A stretch of 64,000 nucleotides of DNA. Source: Alcaligenaceae bacterium. Lineage in GTDB: Bacteria > Pseudomonadota > Gammaproteobacteria > Burkholderiales > Burkholderiaceae_B. Below are positions 39,145 through 46,691 of this stretch, one piece after another; the stretch's first letter is position 1; every line of letters starts with the position of its first letter. The DNA is taken from positions 1 through 64,000 of the forward strand of contig JACCEN010000005.1 of the NCBI GenBank assembly GCA_013416435.1. The letters are read 5' to 3'. A program made the position numbers and the translations under genes. Under the pieces are notes generated by a model. The model was given only the letters and a program-made list of their open reading frames with translations, did not search any database and was not told where the DNA came from.

Positions 39145-39774
39145 TTGAGTGACCCAAATACGACTCACCGGATTGCCGATCTTGAGACCCTTCAGGCGGT
39201 TTATGGCCATCCTTCGATAGCTTCCATCAAGAAAGAGGTCGATTACATTCATCCTCACTACAGGAAGCTGGTCGAGGCATCGCCCTTTGCAGTCCTGGCC
39301 ACCCATGGGCCTGACGGGCCTGACGCGTCGCCCAGGGGTGATCCGGCGGGATTCATCCGTGTTTGCGACGAGAAAACCATATTGCTTCCGGACCGCCGCG
39401 GAAATAACAGGCTAGACAGCCTGCGCAACATCATTCATGACCCGAGGGTAGCCCTTCTGTTCCTGATACCGGGCGTAGGCGAAACGCTGCGCATAAACGG
39501 CGTAGCGGAAATCTCTACCGACCCGGTTTTGCTGGAGCAATTTTCCTTGAAAGGCAAGCTGCCTTCGTCCGTGCTGATCATCAAGGTGAAGAAGGTGTTT
39601 TTCCAATGTTCGCGGGCCGTTCTCCGGTCCCGGCTTTGGGACTCAACGCTACATGTAGAGCGCAGCTCGTTGCCAAGCGTCGGGGCCATGCTGGAGACAC
39701 TTAGCAATGCGGAAATCGACGGGGCAAAGTACGACTCTGATCTGCCTGAGCGCATACAGAAGACCATGTATTGA
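39145..39774 (+). CDS. Pyridoxamine 5'-phosphate oxidase-related FMN-binding protein (MSMEG_1061 type)
   Basis: A 209-residue split-barrel flavoprotein. Recognisable parts are FAVLATHGPDGPDASPRGDPAGF, LLPDRRGNNRLDSLRNIIHDPRVALLFLIPGVGETLRINGVAEI and VKKVFFQCSRAVLRSRLW, the pattern of the MSMEG_1061-type subfamily of the PNPOx superfamily. These use FMN or F420-like cofactors for redox or detoxification; the substrate is unknown. The start is a TTG at 39145 with AGGGA about 10 nt upstream; no in-frame ATG precedes the conserved region. Confidence 0.88.
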   Translation: MSDPNTTHRIADLETLQAVYGHPSIASIKKEVDYIHPHYRKLVEASPFAVLATHGPDGPDASPRGDPAGFIRVCDEKTILLPDRRGNNRLDSLRNIIHDPRVALLFLIPGVGETLRINGVAEISTDPVLLEQFSLKGKLPSSVLIIKVKKVFFQCSRAVLRSRLWDSTLHVERSSLPSVGAMLETLSNAEIDGAKYDSDLPERIQKTMY

Positions 39775-39787
39775 GTACGCGCAGCGA

Positions 39788-39817
39788 GGGGTCAGACCCC
39801 GTACGGGGTCTGACCCC
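39788..39817. repeat. Palindromic repeat copy after the FMN-binding protein gene
   Basis: A perfect 30-nt unit with GTAC core, 13 bp after the stop codon. Confidence 0.95.
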
Positions 39818-39880
39818 TTCCTCCTGTTGCAATAGAATATCCCACTCAACCAAACCGCATCATCAAGGAGCAGTGCTGAC

Positions 39881-41155
39881 ATGGCGTCTATGGATTTGAT
39901 CATCCGCCGCGCAAATCTGCCGGACGGAAGCCGAGGTGTGGACATCGGTATTTCGCAGGGGCGCATTGTCGCGGTCCAGCCGGGCCTGGGCATGGGCGCC
40001 GCGCAGGAAATCGACGCTGCGGGCTGCCTGGCCAGCCCGCCTTTCGTCGACGCGCATTTTCATATGGATTCGACGCTGACCTACGGCATGCCGCGCGTCA
40101 ACGAGTCGGGGACCCTGCTCGAGGGTATTGCGCTATGGAGCGAACTCAAACCCACGCTTGCGCAAGATGCCATCATCGACCGTGCGCTCGCATACTGCGA
40201 CTGGGCGGTGGCCCAAGGCCTGTTGGCCATACGTTCGCACGTGGATACATCTGATCCGCGCCTGCTGGCAGTCGAGGCCCTCCTGGAAGTGAAGCGCCGC
40301 GTGGCCCCATACCTGGACCTGCAACTGGTCGCTTTTCCCCAGGACGGCTTGCTTCGCCACCAAGGCGCATTCGACAACATCAAGCGCGCCATTGCAATGG
40401 GCGTTGACGTGGTCGGCGGCATTCCGCATTTCGAGCGCACGATGGCGGATGGTGCAGAGTCGGTGCGGCTGCTATGCGAATTCGCCGCCGAGAAAGGCTT
40501 GCGGGTCGACATGCACTGCGACGAATCCGATGATCCCTTGTCGCGCCATGTCGAGACGCTCGCCGCCCAAACCCATCGCCTCGGCATGGCCGGGCGGGTC
40601 AATGGCTCGCACCTGACGTCCATGCATTCCATGGACAACTACTACGTCAGCAAATTGATTCCGCTGATGCGGGAATCCGGCATGACGGTCGTGGCGAATC
40701 CGCTGATCAACATCACGCTGCAAGGGCGATCCGATACCTATCCCAAGCGTCGCGGGATGACGCGCGTACCCGAACTCCTTGCGGCGGGCATCGATGTCGC
40801 GTTCGGACATGATTGCGTCATGGACCCGTGGTATGGCCTGGGCTCTGCGGACATGCTCGATGTGGCGCATATGGGTTTGCATGTGGCGCAAATGACCGGT
40901 CGCGCGGCCATGCAGCAGTGCTTTGACGCGGTGACGGCCATTCCCGCCCGTATCCTGGGCCTGGATGGGTATGGGCTCGCGCCGGGTTGCAGGGCCGATC
41001 TGGTGGTGCTGGATGCGGCAAGTCCGATCGATGCCTTGCGCCTGCGTCCTGCGCGCCTGGCGGTCGTGCGTGAAGGCCGTGTGGTCAGCCGGATGCCGGC
41101 CCGCAGGGCGAGCCTTGCCCTGAGCGGCCGGCCGGACATCGTGGCCTTTCACTGA
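39881..41155 (+). CDS. CodA-family cytosine/5-methylcytosine deaminase
   Basis: A 424-residue amidohydrolase closely resembling E. coli cytosine deaminase CodA, with a constant two-residue offset. Metal and catalytic residues are kept: His59/His61 (HFH), His212 and Glu215 (HCDE), His244 (SHLTSMHS) and Asp311 (FGHD); substrate motifs AFPQDG and DPWYGLG are also present. The exception is residue 312, which is Cys where CodA has Asp314. Published work identified loss of Asp314 as the marker of enzymes that deaminate 5-methylcytosine to thymine. I therefore favour that activity, with cytosine as alternative. AAGGAG precedes the ATG at 39881. metNIQ follows on the same strand. Confidence 0.88.
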   Translation: MASMDLIIRRANLPDGSRGVDIGISQGRIVAVQPGLGMGAAQEIDAAGCLASPPFVDAHFHMDSTLTYGMPRVNESGTLLEGIALWSELKPTLAQDAIIDRALAYCDWAVAQGLLAIRSHVDTSDPRLLAVEALLEVKRRVAPYLDLQLVAFPQDGLLRHQGAFDNIKRAIAMGVDVVGGIPHFERTMADGAESVRLLCEFAAEKGLRVDMHCDESDDPLSRHVETLAAQTHRLGMAGRVNGSHLTSMHSMDNYYVSKLIPLMRESGMTVVANPLINITLQGRSDTYPKRRGMTRVPELLAAGIDVAFGHDCVMDPWYGLGSADMLDVAHMGLHVAQMTGRAAMQQCFDAVTAIPARILGLDGYGLAPGCRADLVVLDAASPIDALRLRPARLAVVREGRVVSRMPARRASLALSGRPDIVAFH

Positions 41156-41321
41156 GCGGCAAGTCTTTTGGCGGATCGGGCGAGCGCACGCCGTCCTCAT
41201 AATTTTCCGTACGTTTTATATAGCTTAAAACAATATTGAATCGAAAAAAATAATATTGTGGTTATGTTAAATTAACCCTCCACCCTGCCCATATCATGCC
41301 TAAACTAAATAAGTCTCCACT
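41156..41321 (+). promoter_or_regulatory. AT-rich metN leader with inverted repeat
   Basis: ACAATATT (41230-41237) and AATATTGT (41252-41259) are perfect inverted repeats separated by 14 bp, in a stretch far more AT-rich than its surroundings. The arrangement fits a dimeric regulator site overlapping the metNIQ promoter. I found no clean -35/-10 pair and no SAM riboswitch fold. Confidence 0.5.
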
Positions 41322-42332
41322 TTGATTCACCTGAAGAACATCCGTAAAACCTACGAGTCTCCGGGGCGCGTTTCGCATGCGCTCGACGGTGTGGACCTGC
41401 ATATCCATCAGGGAGAGGTCTTCGGCATCATCGGGCGTTCGGGGGCGGGCAAGAGCACGCTCATACGCATGCTCAATCTGCTTGAGCGCCCCTCCCAGGG
41501 CGAGGTCTGGATCAAGGGGCAGGACATCACGCAGTTTTCGGATGCCCGCCTGAGGCAGTACCGCCAAAGCGTGGGGATGGTCTTCCAGCACTTCAATCTG
41601 CTGCGCTCGCGCACCGTCATTGACAATGTATGCTTTCCGCTGCGGCTGGCCGGCATGGCGCGTCGCGAGCAACTGGAGCGCGCGCGTGAGGTGCTGGCAC
41701 TGGTCGGCCTGAGCGACCACGCCGGAAAGTATCCGCGCCAATTGTCCGGCGGGCAGCAGCAAAGGGTCGGCATCGCCCGCGCGCTCGCCAGTCGGCCGGA
41801 GCTCTTGCTGTGCGACGAAGCCACCTCCGCCCTGGATCCCGAAACGACGCAGTCCATATTGCGGCTGCTGCTCGACATCAATAAGCGCCTGGGGCTCACT
41901 ATCGTGCTGATCACCCATGGCATGGACGTCATACGGGCCGTGTGCGATCGGGTGGCGGTCATCGATGCCGGCCGCATTGTCGAGAACGGGGATGTTCTTG
42001 ACGTATTCCTGCACCCGCGGCACGCCGTCACTCAGTCCTTGCTCAGCGAAAGCGGCATGGACGCCGAAGGCTGGCGCGAGCTGGCCCAAAGCGTACAGGG
42101 CCGCCTGCTGAGGCTGAGCTTCCGGGGCGATGCGACCGTGCAGCCTGTGCTGAGCCGCGCAAGCCGCGAACTGAATCTGGATCTGAGCATATTGCAAGGC
42201 TCGGTCAGTCGCATAAAGGACACGCCGTATGGGCAGTTGGTGGTCTCGGCTCAAGGCGCCGAGACGGGCCTCGATCAACTGGCCGGCCTGTTTGCCGCCG
42301 AAGGCGTGGAGTGCGAGGTATTGAGGCCATGA
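41322..42332 (+). CDS. metN: Methionine-type ABC transporter ATPase MetN
   Basis: The cytosolic ATPase of a methionine uptake importer. 336 residues: Walker A GRSGAGKST near 38-46, MVFQHFNLLRSRTV (Q-loop), LSGGQQQRVGIARALA signature, LLLCDEATSALDP Walker B, ITHGMDV (H-loop), and a C-terminal ACT-like NIL domain (about 255-336) that binds methionine and gates transport in E. coli MetN. The start is a TTG at 41322, giving the family beginning MIHLKNI; the ribosome binding site is weak. The stop overlaps the metI start. Confidence 0.93.
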   Translation: MIHLKNIRKTYESPGRVSHALDGVDLHIHQGEVFGIIGRSGAGKSTLIRMLNLLERPSQGEVWIKGQDITQFSDARLRQYRQSVGMVFQHFNLLRSRTVIDNVCFPLRLAGMARREQLERAREVLALVGLSDHAGKYPRQLSGGQQQRVGIARALASRPELLLCDEATSALDPETTQSILRLLLDINKRLGLTIVLITHGMDVIRAVCDRVAVIDAGRIVENGDVLDVFLHPRHAVTQSLLSESGMDAEGWRELAQSVQGRLLRLSFRGDATVQPVLSRASRELNLDLSILQGSVSRIKDTPYGQLVVSAQGAETGLDQLAGLFAAEGVECEVLRP

Positions 42333-42988
42333 TGCTTGCCAATATCGATTGGGCACTGATCGGTGAAGCCACCATCGACACCTTGCTCATGACGGGCTTT
42401 TCCCTGCTGTTCACCATTCTCATCGGCCTGCCGCTGGGAATCTTGCTTTTTCTTACCAGCAAGCACCAGATGCTCGACAATGGGCCTGTCTATCACGTGC
42501 TTTCTTTCATCGTCAACGTGCTGCGGTCGGTGCCTTTCCTGATACTGCTCATCGTGATGATCCCGCTTACGCGGGTCCTCGCCGGCACGTCGCTGGGCGT
42601 GCAGGGGGCCGTGCCTCCGCTGGTGGTCAGTGCGGCGCCATTCTTCGCCCGTCTGGTCGAGAACGTATTGCGCGAGCTGGACCCCGGCGTATCAGAGGCC
42701 TGCCGCGCCATGGGCGCGAACTCGCGCCAGACGGTGCTCCTGGCCTTGATTCCGGAGGCCACGACGGGAATCGTCGCGGCGATCATCGTCACCGCCATCG
42801 CGCTGGTCGGCTATTCGGCCATGTCCGGCGTCATCGGCGGGGGCGGTTTGGGCGATCTCGCCTTGCGCTTCGGCTATCAGCGTTACCAGACCGACGTCAT
42901 GGTTGTGACGGTGGTCATCCTTGTAGTAATGGTTCAGGTGTTGCAGGTTTTTGGCGACCGGCTCGTCGCCAGACTGAACCGGAAATAA
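42332..42988 (+). CDS. metI: Methionine-type ABC transporter permease MetI
   Basis: The inner membrane permease of the MetNIQ importer. 218 residues with five membrane helices and the ATPase-coupling EAA-like loop ELDPGVSEACRAMGANSRQTVLLALIPEA. I prefer the ATG at 42332 because GAGG stands 5 nt upstream; the preceding ATG at 42329 is only 2 nt from it. Its translation is coupled to metN through the overlapping stop. Confidence 0.94.
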   Translation: MLANIDWALIGEATIDTLLMTGFSLLFTILIGLPLGILLFLTSKHQMLDNGPVYHVLSFIVNVLRSVPFLILLIVMIPLTRVLAGTSLGVQGAVPPLVVSAAPFFARLVENVLRELDPGVSEACRAMGANSRQTVLLALIPEATTGIVAAIIVTAIALVGYSAMSGVIGGGGLGDLALRFGYQRYQTDVMVVTVVILVVMVQVLQVFGDRLVARLNRK

Positions 42989-43007
42989 CGTCATCTAGGA
43001 GTTTTTT

Positions 43008-43799
43008 ATGTTCTTGAAGAAATTTGCGCCTGTACTGGCGCTCACGGCGGCCGCGCTGTTTACCGTTGGCGCCGCCCAGGCAGCCAAGCTGAGCGTGGCG
43101 GCAACGCCGGTTCCGCATGCGGAGCTGCTCGAGCTGGTCAAGCCGGTCCTGGCCAAGAAGGGCGTGGAGCTCGACATCAAGGTATTCACCGATTATGTGC
43201 AGCCGAACCAGCAGGTATCGGATGGCCAGATCGACGTCAATTTCTTCCAGCACAAGCCTTATCTGGATTCGTTCAACAAAGAACACAAGACGCAACTGGT
43301 AAGCGTCGGGCTGGTGCACGTCGAGCCTTTCGGCGCGTATTCCTCCAAGATCAAGGACATCAAGGACCTGAAGGAAGGCGCGCAAGTGGCATTGCCCAAC
43401 GATCCATCCAACGGCGCGCGCGCCTTGCTCCTGCTGCAGGCCCAAGGCCTGATCAAGCTGAAGGATCCGTCCAACATTCTGGCGACGGCCCGAGATGTGG
43501 TCGACAATCCCAAGAAGCTGAAGTTCCGCGAGCTGGAAGCGGCCACGCTGCCGCGCGTTCTGCCCGATGTGGACATTGCTCTCATCAATACCAACTATGC
43601 GCTCGAAGCGGGATTGAATCCGGTCAAGGATGCCTTGTTCATTGAAGGTGCGGATTCCCCTTATGCGAACATCGTGGTCACGACCGAGGCGAAGAAGGAC
43701 GACCCCGCCATCAAGCAACTGGTCGAGGCGCTGAACAGCCCGGAAACCCGCGCCTTCATCAACGAAAAATACAAGGGAGCCATCGTGCCCGCATTCTGA
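43008..43799 (+). CDS. metQ: MetQ/NlpA-family substrate-binding protein
   Basis: The periplasmic binding protein of the MetNIQ importer. 263 residues: a signal peptide ending AAQA (cleavage near residue 25), then AAKLSVAATPVPHAELLELVKP, YVQPNQQVSDGQIDVNFFQHKPYL, ALPNDPSNGARALLLLQ and DIALINTNYALEAGL, all NlpA-family hallmarks. Unlike E. coli MetQ there is no lipobox cysteine; the mature start has no Cys, so it is probably soluble. AGGAG precedes the ATG. Methionine is the default ligand, but the family also binds other small molecules. Confidence 0.92.
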   Translation: MFLKKFAPVLALTAAALFTVGAAQAAKLSVAATPVPHAELLELVKPVLAKKGVELDIKVFTDYVQPNQQVSDGQIDVNFFQHKPYLDSFNKEHKTQLVSVGLVHVEPFGAYSSKIKDIKDLKEGAQVALPNDPSNGARALLLLQAQGLIKLKDPSNILATARDVVDNPKKLKFRELEAATLPRVLPDVDIALINTNYALEAGLNPVKDALFIEGADSPYANIVVTTEAKKDDPAIKQLVEALNSPETRAFINEKYKGAIVPAF

Positions 43800-43870
43800 C
43801 GCGCCGGGCGCGGCCAGGGCCTGCGCCCGGACTCGACCTCGGACGGACATGGTTGTCTTTGGGCGGCCTG

Positions 43871-43907
43871 TCAACAAAGAAGCGGCTTCAAGCCGCTTCT
43901 TTGTTGA
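43871..43907. terminator. Bidirectional terminator between metQ and the DUF6776-like gene
   Basis: A perfect 18-bp palindrome with a one-base centre, TCAACAAAGAAGCGGCTT and its complement, with CTTCTTTGTTG on the 3' side of either strand. It separates two convergent genes. Confidence 0.85.
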
Positions 43908-43910
43908 TGC

Positions 43911-44612
43911 CTATCGGGCTACACGCAGGGTGCGCGTGGCGACCTGCTTGTTCGAGCCTTCGCGTGTGATCTTGATGGTGACCTGGCGTGGCGAGAAGCC
44001 GTCGGGAAGCGGGGCGTGGCCCTGCGTATAGGTGTAGCGTTCCAGCTCGATGCCGAAGGGCGGCAGATCGATGTTGGCATTCTTGCCGTTGGTATAGCGC
44101 CCCGCCACGACGAGCGCGACTTCGCCGCTGAACAGTTCAGTCTTGCCTTCGTCCTGCATGACCAGAATTTCATATTCGAGCTGGCCATTGCCGTCGCGGA
44201 AAGAAGCAGCGCGAATGCCAGGCGACGTGCCGCGCGGGTCGGCCGGCATGGCGTCGATGAACAACTGCAGGTCTTTCTTGGCCTTGTCCACGAAGGCACG
44301 TGCCTCCTGGACTTCGCTGGACTGGGATTCGAGCTTGCTGCGCGCATCGGTGAGTTCCCGGGCCTGCTGATTGACTTGAGTCTGCAGCCGTTGCTTGTCC
44401 ATCTTCACACTGTTCAGTTCGTAGTGCAATTGTTCCGACTGTTCGACGGTGAGGCGCGTGGGGCCATAGCTTTTTTGCAGAAAAAGCAGCCCCCCTGAAC
44501 CGAGCACCACGCCCGTCAGCATCAGCATCAGCCACCGGGGAACGCGCCGCGAACGGCGCGTCGTACCATAGGCTGTGGGCTTGAAGACGTTGCGTTTAGA
44601 GGAACCGAACAT
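43911..44612 (-). CDS. Single-pass membrane protein, DUF6776-like
   Basis: A 233-residue protein of unknown function: a basic N-terminus, one membrane helix (about 26-46), a coiled coil (about 55-110, EQSEQLHYELNSVKMDKQRLQTQ...), and a periplasmic beta-rich domain with LEYEILVMQDEGKTELFSGEVALVVAGRY. The layout fits DUF6776, an uncharacterised proteobacterial family. The ATG at 44612 has AGGAA about 12 nt upstream; an upstream in-frame start at 44654 lacks support. Envelope location and the nearby murU-amgK-lptD-surA group suggest an envelope role, which is inference. Confidence 0.8.
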   Translation of the reverse strand: MFGSSKRNVFKPTAYGTTRRSRRVPRWLMLMLTGVVLGSGGLLFLQKSYGPTRLTVEQSEQLHYELNSVKMDKQRLQTQVNQQARELTDARSKLESQSSEVQEARAFVDKAKKDLQLFIDAMPADPRGTSPGIRAASFRDGNGQLEYEILVMQDEGKTELFSGEVALVVAGRYTNGKNANIDLPPFGIELERYTYTQGHAPLPDGFSPRQVTIKITREGSNKQVATRTLRVAR

Positions 44613-44770
44613 GGATAAATATTCCTGTATTGCTCGCAAGAGGCTGCTTCCCATCGAGCCGCTTGCCGAAAAACTTTAAAGCATAGACTGGATCGCCGGC
44701 GCACCGGGCCGTTTGGCGATTCTGGTTTCTTATAGGCAATTTTTGAAACATCGCCCGCATGAAAGACGGA

Positions 44771-44806
44771 CCCTAGTGTAACGTGTCCATTTGCATGACA
44801 CTAGGG
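44771..44806. other. Inverted repeat over the murU stop codon
   Basis: CCCTAGTGT (44771-44779) and ACACTAGGG (44798-44806) are perfect 9-bp inverted repeats with an 18-nt loop; the murU stop lies in the right arm. No T-run follows on the minus strand, so termination is uncertain. 44613-44770 otherwise holds nothing recognisable beyond a possible promoter region. Confidence 0.55.
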
Positions 44807-45511
44807 CGAAAGTCTGTTGGACCCATGGCCGCGATTTAGTTCCGCCAAGCGTTCGGGAGTACCCACGTCGACCCAGTTGCCCTCATGCCGGCGGCCCCTG
44901 ATTTTTCCGTCCTGCATGGCTAGGCGCAGCAGGGGCGCCAATGCGGCGGGCTTGCCTTTCGGCACGGAATCGAACAGTGCGGGGTGATACACGCCTATGC
45001 CTGAAAAGGTCAACGTCGGCCGGCCGGCCTGTCTGTCTGCGTCGCGCAGGATGCCGGACGGCAAGAGTTCGAAATCCCCTGCCGGGTGGTGTGGGGGATT
45101 GTCGACCAGGATCAGGCAGGCAAGGGCGGACTGCGCGTGCAGGCTGGCGACAAGGGAGGGCGCCCGGCTGGGACTCCAGTCGCACCAGATATCGCCGTTG
45201 ATCACGATGAAGGCTTCGTTTTGAAAGAATTCCATCGCCTGGGCGATCCCCCCTGCGGTTTCCAGCGCCGAGGCTTCGGGCGAATACGATATGCGCGCGC
45301 CGAACTGGCGGCCGTCTCCCAGGCGCTGTTCGATCTGCTGCCCAAGCCAGGCATGATTGATGATGATGTCGGGGATGCCGGCGGCGACCAGTCTTTCGAT
45401 GTGCCAGGCGATGAGCGGCTTCCCGCTGACTTCAAGCAAGGGTTTTGGGGTATGGTCGGTGAGCGGGCGCATGCGCAGGCCGCGTCCGGCGGCCAGTATC
45501 ATGGCTCGCAT
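44801..45511 (-). CDS. murU: N-acetylmuramate-1-phosphate uridylyltransferase MurU
   Basis: A 236-residue nucleotidyltransferase that makes UDP-MurNAc from MurNAc-1-phosphate, bypassing de novo synthesis in the cell-wall recycling route known from Pseudomonas. It has the sugar-nucleotidyltransferase signature MILAAGRGLRMRPLTDHTPKPLLEVSGKPLI, LETAGGI and the metal-binding VINGDIW. Its start overlaps the amgK stop by one base, and the amgK partner supports MurU over a generic glucose-1-phosphate thymidylyltransferase-like enzyme. This shunt is known to reduce fosfomycin sensitivity in Pseudomonas. Confidence 0.92.
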   Translation of the reverse strand: MRAMILAAGRGLRMRPLTDHTPKPLLEVSGKPLIAWHIERLVAAGIPDIIINHAWLGQQIEQRLGDGRQFGARISYSPEASALETAGGIAQAMEFFQNEAFIVINGDIWCDWSPSRAPSLVASLHAQSALACLILVDNPPHHPAGDFELLPSGILRDADRQAGRPTLTFSGIGVYHPALFDSVPKGKPAALAPLLRLAMQDGKIRGRRHEGNWVDVGTPERLAELNRGHGSNRLSP

Positions 45512-46554
45512 CAGAATGTGTATCCCGTTACGACTTGCCGGTTTTCGATCTTGTCCAGGATGCGCAGCAGCGGGCGTAGCGGCCCGTATCGTTCGGCGAC
45601 CTGTCTGGCATAGGCCGATACGCGGGGGATGTGGTCCAGATAACCATGTTTTCCATCACGGTGCGACAGGCGAGCGAAGACGCCCAGGATGCGAAGGTTG
45701 CGCTGCAGGCTCATCCATTCGTATTGACGATGGAAGTCGGCGAAGTCGCTTGCGATGGGCAGGCCCGCTGCTTTGGCCGCTTCCCAGTAGCGGATCGCCC
45801 AGTCCAGCTGCTGCGGCTCTTCCCAGGTCGTGCGCGCATCCATCACCAGCGAGGCAATGTCGTAGCTGATGGGACCGGCAAGGGCGTCCTGATAGTCGAT
45901 GATGCCGGGCTCCTGGTCGGACGGGCCCAGCATGAGGTTGGGCGAGTGGAAGTCGCGGTGAACGAGGACGACGGGCTGCTTGGCATTGTCTTCGACCAGC
46001 GCGGTGAAGACGACCTGCAAGGCGGCAAGTTCGGCCTTGTCGAGGCCGGCTTGGCAATGGGTGGTTGCATACCATTCGGGAAAAACGGTCAGTTCCTGCA
46101 TGAGGCGGCCGGCATCATAGGCAGGCAGGCTTGCGGCGGGAATCGCCTGCATGTGCACCAGCGCCTTGAGCGCGCCTCGGTATAGCGCCTGCAGACGCTG
46201 GTCGTCCATCCCCGCCTGAATGGCCTGGTAAAACGTTTGTTCTCCCAGGTCGGAAAGCAGAAGAAAGCCCGATTCAAGATTTTCGGCCAGTATCCTGGGG
46301 ACATTCAGGCCCGCGTCCTCCAGCAGTTTGCCGACCTTCATGAAGGGGCGGCAGTCTTCATGCCGGGGCGGGGCGTCCATGGCGATGACCGTGCCCGCGC
46401 CGCCTTCAAGGCGATAATACCGGCGGAAGCTGGCGTCGCTGGAGGCCGGACGCAATGTTTGCAGATTCAGGCCATGTGCGGGGGCGAGGCTTTGCAGCCA
46501 GGCCTTCAATTCAACGAGTCGGACATCTGCGCTGGAATTCAAATCAGGTTTCAT
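45511..46554 (-). CDS. amgK: N-acetylmuramate/N-acetylglucosamine anomeric kinase AmgK
   Basis: A 347-residue APH-type kinase that phosphorylates MurNAc at C1, feeding MurU. Kinase motifs are the N-terminal SSDASFRRYYRL, VVLVHRDFHSPNLMLG (catalytic loop with Asp and Asn) and GIIDYQDALAGPISYDIASLV (metal-binding DFG-equivalent). It is divergent from lptD; the same amgK-murU / lptD-surA arrangement occurs in Pseudomonas. The ATG at 46554 has AAACC upstream rather than a clear ribosome binding site. Confidence 0.93.
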   Translation of the reverse strand: MKPDLNSSADVRLVELKAWLQSLAPAHGLNLQTLRPASSDASFRRYYRLEGGAGTVIAMDAPPRHEDCRPFMKVGKLLEDAGLNVPRILAENLESGFLLLSDLGEQTFYQAIQAGMDDQRLQALYRGALKALVHMQAIPAASLPAYDAGRLMQELTVFPEWYATTHCQAGLDKAELAALQVVFTALVEDNAKQPVVLVHRDFHSPNLMLGPSDQEPGIIDYQDALAGPISYDIASLVMDARTTWEEPQQLDWAIRYWEAAKAAGLPIASDFADFHRQYEWMSLQRNLRILGVFARLSHRDGKHGYLDHIPRVSAYARQVAERYGPLRPLLRILDKIENRQVVTGYTF

Positions 46555-46691
46555 GGTAGAAAATCAGGGGCGGAAAAGTAAGGCGCGCTTTAACCACGTG
46601 TGCGCCGGCTTCTCTATAATACCGGGTTGCCAATCGTAGCGGTTTGGCTGCTGTGCCAAAATATGGTCTGTTTTCAGGAGACACAATTCTC

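Noticed and set aside
41156-41321. SAM riboswitch ahead of metNIQ
   Set aside because: No conserved SAM-binding core or terminator stem is visible; only an AT-rich inverted repeat.
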